From Holophaga sp. (GTDB lineage: Bacteria; Acidobacteriota; Holophagae; Holophagales; Holophagaceae), in the NCBI GenBank assembly GCA_031292735.1, contig JARLGP010000238.1:1-16703 (forward strand): a DNA stretch of 16,703 nt. The letters run 5' to 3'. Below the pieces are notes generated by a model. The model saw only the letters and a program-made list of their open reading frames with translations. It did not search any database and was not told where the DNA came from. Both the position numbers and the translations under genes were made by a program. The stretch's first letter is position 1. Every line of letters begins with the position of its first letter. Positions 7,460 to 13,592 of this stretch are shown in pieces.

Positions 7460-8812
7460 ATGGCCATTTTTGGATTCGGCAAGGACAAGAAGGAGTCTGG
7501 CGCTTCCTCGGAGCAGATCCTGGCCTATCTGGAAGAGGCCCAGCGCAACCGCACCGCCTTCACCCTGGTGGGGCCCAAGAAGAACGAGGCGGCGGCCACC
7601 CTCCAGGGCATCGACGAAAGCGAAGGCGTCGTCACCTTCCAGTCCTCGCTGCACGTGGAAAAGGGCGCCAAGATCGAGTTCATCTTCCTCCAGGAGAGCC
7701 TGCGTGTGGGCGGATCGGCCACCGTGGTGGAAGTCCGGCCCAGCACGGTCCAGATCAGCCTGCCGGAAACCCTGGAGCTGAAAGAGCGCCGCAGCCAGCC
7801 CAGGGCCCGGCTGAACCCCAAGGAAGGCACCACCCTCACCGCCCTCACCGGCCTGTTCGAAGGGGTGGGCATCAACGGAGTGGTGGAGAACCTGTCCGAA
7901 GGGGGTGCCCGGATCCGGGTGGACAAGGCCCTGAACCTCAAGGGCGAGAAGCGCCTGCCCCTGGGCAGTTCCCTGGTGCCGCGGGGTCAGCCGTTCATGA
8001 TGATCAAGCTGAACAAGGCGCCCAAATGCCCTGCGGTCATGGAGCTGACCGGACGTGCGGTATTTCTCGATACCTCCGCCGGGGGCCTGACCATGGGCAT
8101 CGCCTTCGACCCGATGCGCCCGGACCTGGCTTCGGCCCTGCGCAACCTGGTGTCCTCCAGGACCACGGCCATCCCCTCGGTGCTGCCGCCCAAGGCCCGG
8201 CGCCGGATCGAGCCGCCCCCCACGGCCCCGGAGCCCCGCGCGCCCGAGCCCGCCCCCAGCCCCAAGCCAGTGCAGGCGTCGGCCCCTGCTGCGCAGGCGT
8301 CCGCCGCCACGGATGCGCCCACCCCCGCCCCGGCGCCCCCATCAGCGTCCGCCCCAACCCCGGCAGCCGCTCCAGGCCAGGCGAGCGTTCCGGCGGAAGC
8401 CCCTCCGGCGTCCCCCAGGAACGACGCCATCACCCGTCTGAAGATGCGTTCCCGGGCCGTGGTGGTCCTGGCCTCCAGCCCCGCCCACGGGGACATGATG
8501 AAGGACCAGCTGCAGGAGGAGGGCTTCGGCCGGGCGCTGGTGACATCCTCCACCAAGGAGTTCCTGGAATTTCTGCAGCAGCCCAACCTCGCCGTGCTGT
8601 TCATCGACGGCGACCTCAGCACCCTGGACGCGCTGCAGTTCATCAGCCAGCTGAAGGCCGTGCACCCGATGCTGCCCCCCGTCATCCTGGCGGTGGAGGA
8701 GGCCTCCACCGCCGTGGTGCTCACCGCCCGCCGCAACGGGGTCAGCCAGATCCTGGTGAAGCCCTACGCCCTGGACGCGGCCTTCGCCGACCTGCTCAGC
8801 CAGCAGTTCTAG
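7460..8812 (+). CDS. PilZ-domain protein with Ala/Pro linker and receiver-like C-terminus
   Basis: This 450-residue protein has the same layout as that at 5023-6255. A beta-rich N-terminal region (about 25-105) precedes a PilZ domain with ERRSQPRAR (Arg111 and Arg115 form RxxxR) and NLSEGG (144-149, [D/N]xSxxG), so cyclic-di-GMP binding is plausible. A low-complexity Ala/Pro linker (about 248-325) joins a CheY-like domain (332-450). That domain keeps the phospho-acceptor position (Asp383 in FIDGD) and the Lys-Pro pair (Lys434-Pro435). It lacks the acidic pair after strand 1 (VVLASS) and the Thr/Ser switch residue. The start is well supported by GGAG and TGAGG ribosome-binding-site sequences just upstream (7447-7455). 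The gene is divergent from hflX with about 49 bases between the starts and shares its stop-codon bases with lpdA. Confidence 0.85.
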   Translation: MAIFGFGKDKKESGASSEQILAYLEEAQRNRTAFTLVGPKKNEAAATLQGIDESEGVVTFQSSLHVEKGAKIEFIFLQESLRVGGSATVVEVRPSTVQISLPETLELKERRSQPRARLNPKEGTTLTALTGLFEGVGINGVVENLSEGGARIRVDKALNLKGEKRLPLGSSLVPRGQPFMMIKLNKAPKCPAVMELTGRAVFLDTSAGGLTMGIAFDPMRPDLASALRNLVSSRTTAIPSVLPPKARRRIEPPPTAPEPRAPEPAPSPKPVQASAPAAQASAATDAPTPAPAPPSASAPTPAAAPGQASVPAEAPPASPRNDAITRLKMRSRAVVVLASSPAHGDMMKDQLQEEGFGRALVTSSTKEFLEFLQQPNLAVLFIDGDLSTLDALQFISQLKAVHPMLPPVILAVEEASTAVVLTARRNGVSQILVKPYALDAAFADLLSQQF

Positions 8813-10215
8813 GCATTCAAGGCCCGGCCGTAGACCGCGCGGGCGGCTTCCGGGAAGCCCTCGTTCAGGGTGGGGTGCGGATACATGGTCTGGATCAGCT
8901 CGTCCACGGTGAACTCGCCGGCCAGCAGGGCCAGGCTGGAGGCCACCAGCTCGGTGGCCTTGGGGCCGATGATGTGGATGCCCAGGATTTCGCCGTACTG
9001 CTGGTCGGCGACCAGCTTGATGAAGCCGTACGGTTCGCCGATGATGTTCGCCTTGGCCAGGGGCATGAAGGGGAACACGCCCACTTCCACCTGGTGGCCC
9101 TGCTCCCGGGCCTGGGCCTCGCTGAGCCCCACGCAACCCACTTCCGGATCGCAGTAGGTGCAGCTGGGCACCCGGTCGTAGCGGATGGCATGGGGATGGA
9201 CGTCCTTGCCCAGTTCCTGGGCGGCATGCTCGGCGGCCACGATGCCTTCGTCCGAAGCCACGTGCGCCAGCAGGGGGGTCCGGACGATGTCGCCGATGGC
9301 GTACAGGCCCGGCTCGGCGGTGCGCAGGAACGGGTCGACGCCGACGAAGCCCCGGTCCACCACGGCGTGGGTCGCCTCCAGCCCGACCCCCGCGGTGACC
9401 GGGCCGCGGCCCACGGCCACCAGCAGGTGGGAGCATTCCACCACGCCCGGCTTGTCGCCCTCCAGGGTGCAGACCACCCGGTCCTCCATCCGCTGGATGG
9501 AGGTGATGCGGGTCTTCACCCGGATGACCATCTTGTGCTGCTTGCTGAACTGCTTGGCCAGCTCCTCGCCCATGGCCGCGTCCTCGATGGGCAGCAGCCG
9601 GTCCATGAGTTCCACCAGGGTCACCTTGGTGCCCAGGCGGGCGAACACCGAGGCGAATTCCACCCCGATGGCGCCGCCGCCCAGGATCACCAGGTGGCTG
9701 GGCAGCTCGGCCAGGTCCAGGATGTGGTTGCTGTTCAGCACCCGCACGCCGTCGGTCTCCATCCCGGGCATCTCCTTGGGCACCGAGCCGGTGGCCAGGA
9801 TGATCTTCCGGGCCTCGTGCCGCTCGCCGTCCACCTCCACCTGGCCGCCGCCCAGCAGCTTGCCGCTGCCCTTGAGCACGGTGACCTTGTTCTTCTTCAT
9901 GAGGAACTCGACGCCCTTGCCGTTCTTCAGGACGATCCGGTTCTTGCGCTTGACGATGGCCGTGAGGTCGGCCCGCAGCTGGGAAACATCCACCCCGGCG
10001 ATGCCGAACTCCGCCAACTCGGTCATCTGGCCGAACCGGTGCGCGGTTTCCAGCCAGGTCTTGGCGGGGATGCAGCCGCGCCGCAGGCAGGTGCCCCCCA
10101 GGCCGGCCGGATCCTTCTCCACGATCGCGGTGCTCAGGCCCAGCTGCGCCCCCCGGATGGCCGCGATGTAGCCGCCCGGCCCGGAACCGATGACGATGAG
10201 ATCGAATTGAGCCAT
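8809..10215 (-). CDS. lpdA: Dihydrolipoyl dehydrogenase (E3)
   Basis: This flavoprotein reoxidises dihydrolipoamide of 2-oxoacid dehydrogenase complexes or the glycine cleavage system, producing NADH. It has 468 residues: FAD-binding GSGPGG (10-15), redox disulfide GGTCLRRGC (Cys43 and Cys48), NAD-binding GGGAIG (179-184), the second FAD motif LYAIGDI (304-310) and the interface His-Glu dyad in HPTLNE (His447, Glu452). The frame is open further upstream, but the ATG at 10215 begins right at the FAD-binding strand (AQFDLIVIG) and has an AGGAG ribosome-binding site seven bases away. No E1 or E2 subunit gene is in the window. The gene follows the cyclophilin gene on the same strand after a 90-base gap and overlaps the convergent PilZ gene by four bases. 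Confidence 0.96.
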   Translation of the reverse strand: MAQFDLIVIGSGPGGYIAAIRGAQLGLSTAIVEKDPAGLGGTCLRRGCIPAKTWLETAHRFGQMTELAEFGIAGVDVSQLRADLTAIVKRKNRIVLKNGKGVEFLMKKNKVTVLKGSGKLLGGGQVEVDGERHEARKIILATGSVPKEMPGMETDGVRVLNSNHILDLAELPSHLVILGGGAIGVEFASVFARLGTKVTLVELMDRLLPIEDAAMGEELAKQFSKQHKMVIRVKTRITSIQRMEDRVVCTLEGDKPGVVECSHLLVAVGRGPVTAGVGLEATHAVVDRGFVGVDPFLRTAEPGLYAIGDIVRTPLLAHVASDEGIVAAEHAAQELGKDVHPHAIRYDRVPSCTYCDPEVGCVGLSEAQAREQGHQVEVGVFPFMPLAKANIIGEPYGFIKLVADQQYGEILGIHIIGPKATELVASSLALLAGEFTVDELIQTMYPHPTLNEGFPEAARAVYGRALNA

Positions 10216-10222
10216 TTCAACA

Positions 10223-10227
10223 CTCCT
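10223..10227 (-). promoter_or_regulatory. Ribosome-binding site fixing the lpdA start
   Basis: AGGAG on the minus strand, seven bases before the ATG at 10215. It decides against the longer upstream frame, which has no such site and would add 18 unconserved residues. Confidence 0.8.
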
Positions 10228-10305
10228 GGAAGGGCGTCCGCAGCCCGACGCCGGGGTCCATGGTCCCATCAGGACCGGCTTATGGCCAGTTCTGTCGGCG
10301 CCCGG

Positions 10306-10884
10306 TCAGGGCAGCAGCTGGGCGGACTTGATCCGCACGGGGAATTCCGGAACGTTGGGGTTGCCGTGGAACCACACGGTATGCACTTTTTCAATCTTGG
10401 CCACCACGTCCATGCCCGAGACCACCCGGCCGAACACGCAGTAGCCGTACCCCGCCGGGGTCAGGTCCTTGGTGTCCAGCGCCGGGTTGGCGACGGTGTT
10501 CACGAAGAACTGGGAGGTGGCGCTGTTGGGGTCGTCGGTGCGGGCCATGGCCACGGTGCCCCGGGTGTTCTTGAGCCCGGCCGCGAAGGTGGCCTGGGCC
10601 TCGTTGACGACGGGCTCGTGGCCTGGCTTTTCCTTGAAATCCTTGAGCATGCCGCCGCCCTGCACCATGAAGCCCTCGATCACCCGGTGGAAGATGGTGT
10701 CGGTGTAGAAGCCCTCCTTCACATAGCGAAGGAAGTTGGCGACGGTCTTGGGCGCCAGGTCGGGCTCCAGCTCCACCACGAAGGGGCCGTAGCTGGTGTC
10801 GATCTGCACCCGGGGCTTGGCCTCGGCGGCCCGGGCGGCCGGAATGGCCAGGCAAAGAACGACGGCCAACAGGAATGCTTTCAT
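10306..10884 (-). CDS. ppiA: Periplasmic cyclophilin-type peptidyl-prolyl isomerase
   Basis: This protein catalyses cis/trans isomerisation of peptidyl-prolyl bonds during folding of exported proteins. Its 192 residues start with a signal peptide (MKAFLLAVVL, cleavage likely after Ala-Arg-Ala at residue 19). Cyclophilin motifs follow: FHRVIEGFMVQGGG (65-78, containing the catalytic Arg67) and NSATSQFFVN (120-129). The C-terminal 'VFGRVVSGMDVV' is close to that of Escherichia coli PpiA. Compared with that protein there is a slightly longer loop at 137-145. A GGGGAG ribosome-binding site sits six bases before the ATG. lpdA follows downstream on the same strand. Confidence 0.94.
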   Translation of the reverse strand: MKAFLLAVVLCLAIPAARAAEAKPRVQIDTSYGPFVVELEPDLAPKTVANFLRYVKEGFYTDTIFHRVIEGFMVQGGGMLKDFKEKPGHEPVVNEAQATFAAGLKNTRGTVAMARTDDPNSATSQFFVNTVANPALDTKDLTPAGYGYCVFGRVVSGMDVVAKIEKVHTVWFHGNPNVPEFPVRIKSAQLLP

Positions 10885-10906
10885 GGGATGCTCCCCTAAC
10901 CCTAAG

Positions 10907-10935
10907 AGGCTATCCCGGCCGGGCTCCCATGTCAG
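10907..10935 (-). promoter_or_regulatory. Possible sigma-70-type promoter for ppiA
   Basis: On the minus strand CTGACA (10935-10930) is followed after 17 bases by TAGCCT (10912-10907), about 22 bases before the cyclophilin ATG. The -35 box matches five of six consensus bases, but the -10 box is weak. It lies in the 64-base gap between the divergent ppiA and prepilin peptidase genes. Confidence 0.3.
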
Positions 10936-10948
10936 CTATGCTTTCCCC

Positions 10949-11863
10949 ATGCCTACCTTCGATTTCCCCACCTGGCTGCTGTCCCTGTTTCTCGCCCCGT
11001 TCGGGCTCATCCTGGGGTCCTTCGGCAACGTGCTGATCTACCGCCTGCCCCAGGATCAGGCGGCGGACCGCAACGTGGTCACCAAGCCCAGCCACTGCCC
11101 CCACTGCAAGGCCCGCATCCGGCCCTGGCACAACATTCCGCTGCTGAGCTGGCTGTGGCTGCGCGGCCGGTGCGCGGCCTGCGGCTGGCGCATCCCGGTG
11201 CGCTACCCCCTGGTGGAGCTGGCCACCGGGCTGCTGCTGGCCGGATCGGTCTGGATCTTTCCGTTCGGCACCCTGATCTGGGCCAAGGGGCTCATCTGCG
11301 GGTTCGCGCTCATCATCCTGTTCTGCACCGATCTCACCGCGTTCATCCTGCCGGATGTGCTGCAGTTCCCGCTCATGGCGCTGGGGCTGCTGTTCACTCT
11401 GCCGCAGCTGGTCTGGCCCCTGCACCTGACCACCGTGTGGGCGCCCCACCTGACCCTTCTGCGGGTGGACACCTTCGCCAACGGCCTGCAGCCGGCCCCG
11501 GCCTGGTCCCTGCTGGGCCAGCCGGTGTCCTGGCTGTCCAGCCTGCTGGGGCTCGCCCTGGGCTATGGCCTGCCGGCGGGCCTGAACCTGCTCTACCGCA
11601 TGGTCCGCAAGACCGACGGCATCGGCATGGGCGATTTCAAGATGCTGGCCTGGCTGGGCGCCTTCTGGGGCTGGGGGCCCATGCTCGGCATCCTGTTCGG
11701 CGGTTCCCTGCTGGGCAGCGCGGTGGGCCTGCCCCTGCTCATCACCCGCAAGGCCGGTGGCCAGACCATGCTCCCGTTCGGCTGCACCCTGGCCCTGTCC
11801 ACCCCGGTGGTGGTGTTCTACGGACCGGCCCTGTGGAGCGCCTACCTGGGGATGGTGCGATAG
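10949..11863 (+). CDS. pilD: Prepilin peptidase / N-methyltransferase (PilD/GspO family)
   Basis: This inner-membrane aspartic protease removes the leader from type IV prepilins and type II secretion pseudopilins, and methylates the new N-terminus. The 304-residue protein has the N-terminal 'LGSFGNVLIYRLP' block and a cytoplasmic methyltransferase loop with two CxxC pairs (Cys50/Cys53 and Cys75/Cys78, probably zinc-binding). Several membrane helices follow, with the active-site aspartates in DLTAFILPD (Asp128) and GMGD (Asp229). A stretch of about 45 residues between helices (about 150-195) is longer than in many homologues. The frame is open upstream, but ATG 10949 begins the conserved region; no clear ribosome-binding site precedes it. 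The pseudopilin at 4011-4421 is a likely substrate. Confidence 0.94.
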   Translation: MPTFDFPTWLLSLFLAPFGLILGSFGNVLIYRLPQDQAADRNVVTKPSHCPHCKARIRPWHNIPLLSWLWLRGRCAACGWRIPVRYPLVELATGLLLAGSVWIFPFGTLIWAKGLICGFALIILFCTDLTAFILPDVLQFPLMALGLLFTLPQLVWPLHLTTVWAPHLTLLRVDTFANGLQPAPAWSLLGQPVSWLSSLLGLALGYGLPAGLNLLYRMVRKTDGIGMGDFKMLAWLGAFWGWGPMLGILFGGSLLGSAVGLPLLITRKAGGQTMLPFGCTLALSTPVVVFYGPALWSAYLGMVR

Positions 11864-11917
11864 GAGGCTGTCTACGTATTCGAAGGCCCCGCGACGACCA
11901 ATACGTAGACAGCCTCC
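11863..11917. repeat. Perfect 18-bp inverted repeat with 19-base spacer
   Basis: GGAGGCTGTCTACGTATT (11863-11880) is the exact reverse complement of 11900-11917; the spacer is 11881-11899. The left arm starts on the last base of the prepilin peptidase stop codon. Each arm contains the palindrome TACGTA. The RNA would form a long hairpin, but no T-run follows on either strand, so it is not a standard intrinsic terminator. It could be a small mobile or REP-like repeat, a processing or RNA-stability hairpin, or a protein-binding site. Confidence 0.9.
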
Positions 11918-11962
11918 CAGGAGCAACTCAAGCTTCAGGGCAAGGGTGCCGTAGTCATTAGT

Positions 11963-13132
11963 GTGATCCCCTCTCCAGCCAGCCCCCCCTTGGCCTTCGA
12001 CCCCACCGGCCTGTTCCGGTTGGGGCTGGTGTGCTTCCTGGCGGGCGGCGCCCATTCGGCCCTGCTGTGGCTGGGCCATCGCCGCGAGCCCGGCCTGGGC
12101 CATGTGCTGGCCGCCACGGCCCTCCAGGGCCTGGGGCTGCTGCTGTACCTGGCGCAGCCGTGGCCGGGGGGCCTGCTGGCTCCGGCGAGCCTGCTGCTGG
12201 CGGCCGCGGGCTACGGCCTCTGGGCTTTCCGCCGCTATGCCGGCCTGCCCGTGCGCATGAACCGCTGGGCCTGGCTGGCCCTGGGCGCCTGGGTGCTGGT
12301 GGCCCTCGCCTTCGCGGCCATGGGCTACCGCTGGGTGCCGGGGCTGGTGCGGCCGGTGGCGGTGGCGGTGCTGGCGCTGGGCATCTCCCGGGAGCTGGGC
12401 CACCTGTCCCGGCCGGGGGGCGGCAAGGCGCCCCAGGTGTGCGCCGGGCTGGCGGTGGCCCTGGCCCTGGCCGCCCTGGGGGCCGGGGCGGCGGCGGCCT
12501 TCCCGCCCGCCGATCCCGGGCTCCAGGCGCCCCAGGCCCGTGCCTGGTTCTTCTTCCTCTGCCTGGCGGCGCACCTGGTCTTCACCCTGCTCCTGGCCCA
12601 GGTACAGGGCCAGCGGATCCAGCTCCGGCTGGACCGGCTCACGGGGATCGATCCCGTCACCGGCCTGGCCAGCGCCCAGGGCTTCCGGGAATGCCTGGTC
12701 CGGGCCGCCGGCCGCAGCCTGCGCACCGGCCGCCCCACCAGTGTCCTGGTGCTGGAACTGGATGGTTTCGAGGCCATGCTGGAGCGGCATGGGCCGGCCC
12801 CGCTGGGCCACATCCTGGAAGCCTTCGCCCAGACCATGAACCGGACGCTCCGGGAGGCGGACCTGTGCGGGCGTCTGGAAGGGTGCCGGTTCGCCGCCCT
12901 GCTGCACCACACCCAGCCGTTCGAGGCGCTGCTGGCCGGGGAGCGGCTGCGGGCCACCTGGGAGAACCTCACCCTCACCCTGGGCGCCGGACGTTTCCAG
13001 CCGAGCCTCAGCGGCGGCGTGGCCAGCACCCTGGAGCCGATCCAGGCGGCCGACGACCTGCTCGCCCTGGCCGCGGGCCGCGCGGCCGCCGCCCGGACGG
13101 CGGGCGGGAACCGGGTGGAAGGCGAGGGCTGA
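11963..13132 (+). CDS. Multi-pass membrane protein with degenerate GGDEF domain
   Basis: This 389-residue protein has about seven hydrophobic segments (near 17-37, 45-65, 72-90, 103-122, 129-148, 160-180 and 194-214). A cytoplasmic GGDEF-like domain follows at about 218-385. Family landmarks are present: DPVTGLASAQGF (230-241, usually DxLTGLxNRxxF) and LELDGF (264-269, with the metal-site Asp267). The catalytic GGDEF motif is replaced by EGCRF (306-310), so diguanylate cyclase activity is unlikely. The inhibitory-site motif RxxD is present as READ (297-300), exactly five residues before the lost motif as in PleD, so the protein may bind cyclic-di-GMP as a receptor. The start is a GTG at 11963 with a poorly spaced ribosome-binding site. 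The frame is open upstream to the inverted repeat, so the start is uncertain. Confidence 0.78.
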   Translation: MIPSPASPPLAFDPTGLFRLGLVCFLAGGAHSALLWLGHRREPGLGHVLAATALQGLGLLLYLAQPWPGGLLAPASLLLAAAGYGLWAFRRYAGLPVRMNRWAWLALGAWVLVALAFAAMGYRWVPGLVRPVAVAVLALGISRELGHLSRPGGGKAPQVCAGLAVALALAALGAGAAAAFPPADPGLQAPQARAWFFFLCLAAHLVFTLLLAQVQGQRIQLRLDRLTGIDPVTGLASAQGFRECLVRAAGRSLRTGRPTSVLVLELDGFEAMLERHGPAPLGHILEAFAQTMNRTLREADLCGRLEGCRFAALLHHTQPFEALLAGERLRATWENLTLTLGAGRFQPSLSGGVASTLEPIQAADDLLALAAGRAAAARTAGGNRVEGEG

Positions 13133-13150
13133 GCCGGACCGGGCCGACGG

Positions 13151-13582
13151 TCACGGGTTCGGGGGGATGTTCCGCGACCGGCGCGTCTCGATCAGATCCT
13201 GGAGCATCACCGCAGCCGCGGCGGCGTCCAGCCGGGCCTTGCGGTCCTTGGCCTTCACCCCCCGCGCGGCCAGGAGACGGTCCGCCTCCACGCTGGTGAG
13301 GCGTTCGTCCCAGAACACCAGGGGCAGTCCGGTGAGCCTGCCCAGCGCCTCGCCGAACGCCCGGGCCAGCGGCGCGGTGGCGCTCTCGGCGCCGTCCTTG
13401 TGCAGGGGCAGCCCCACCAGGAGGGCCTGGGCCCCCTCCTCCCGTGCCAGCCGGGCCAGGCGCGCCAGGGTGGCGTCGCCCTGGCTGGGCCAGACCTGGA
13501 AGGGGGTCGCCAGGATCTCCAGCTCGTCGGAAAAGGCGATTCCGATGTTCTTGGTACCGTGGTCGAGGGCCATCCAGCGCAT
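13151..13582 (-). CDS. ruvX: Putative pre-16S rRNA nuclease / Holliday junction resolvase-like YqgF (RuvX)
   Basis: Proteins of the YqgF/RuvX family have an RNase H fold and are needed for 16S rRNA 5'-end maturation; a Holliday junction role was proposed earlier. The 143 residues include the N-terminal strand ALDHGTKNIGIAFSD (Asp7), LLVGLPLHKDG (55-64), WDERLTS (91-97, Glu93) and a C-terminal Asp119 in RLDAAAAAVMLQ, together the three expected acidic residues. The start at 13582 (MRWMALDHG) matches the family N-terminus. The start lies ten bases after the S53 peptidase stop, with AGGATAGG as a ribosome-binding site, so the two are probably co-transcribed. Confidence 0.93.
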   Translation of the reverse strand: MRWMALDHGTKNIGIAFSDELEILATPFQVWPSQGDATLARLARLAREEGAQALLVGLPLHKDGAESATAPLARAFGEALGRLTGLPLVFWDERLTSVEADRLLAARGVKAKDRKARLDAAAAAVMLQDLIETRRSRNIPPNP

Positions 13583-13592
13583 GGCCCCTATC

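Noticed and set aside
10262..10276. Hairpin GGTCC/GGACC between ppiA and lpdA as a terminator
   Set aside because: Only five base pairs and no T-run; too weak to call.
7450..10899. Very long plus-strand frame (over 1,100 codons) across a PilZ gene, lpdA and ppiA
   Set aside because: It overlaps three genes with clear family motifs in other frames, and its translation is compositionally odd (Gly/Pro/Arg then His/Gln-rich).
11863..11917. Integron attC site or intrinsic terminator as explanation of the inverted repeat
   Set aside because: attC sites have imperfect arms with unpaired bases and conserved core ends, while these arms are perfect; a terminator would need a T-run, which neither strand has.
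10910..12910. Long minus-strand frame across pilD and the GGDEF-like gene
   Set aside because: Gln/Gly/Pro-rich shadow of two plus-strand genes with recognisable motifs; no start or motif supports it.
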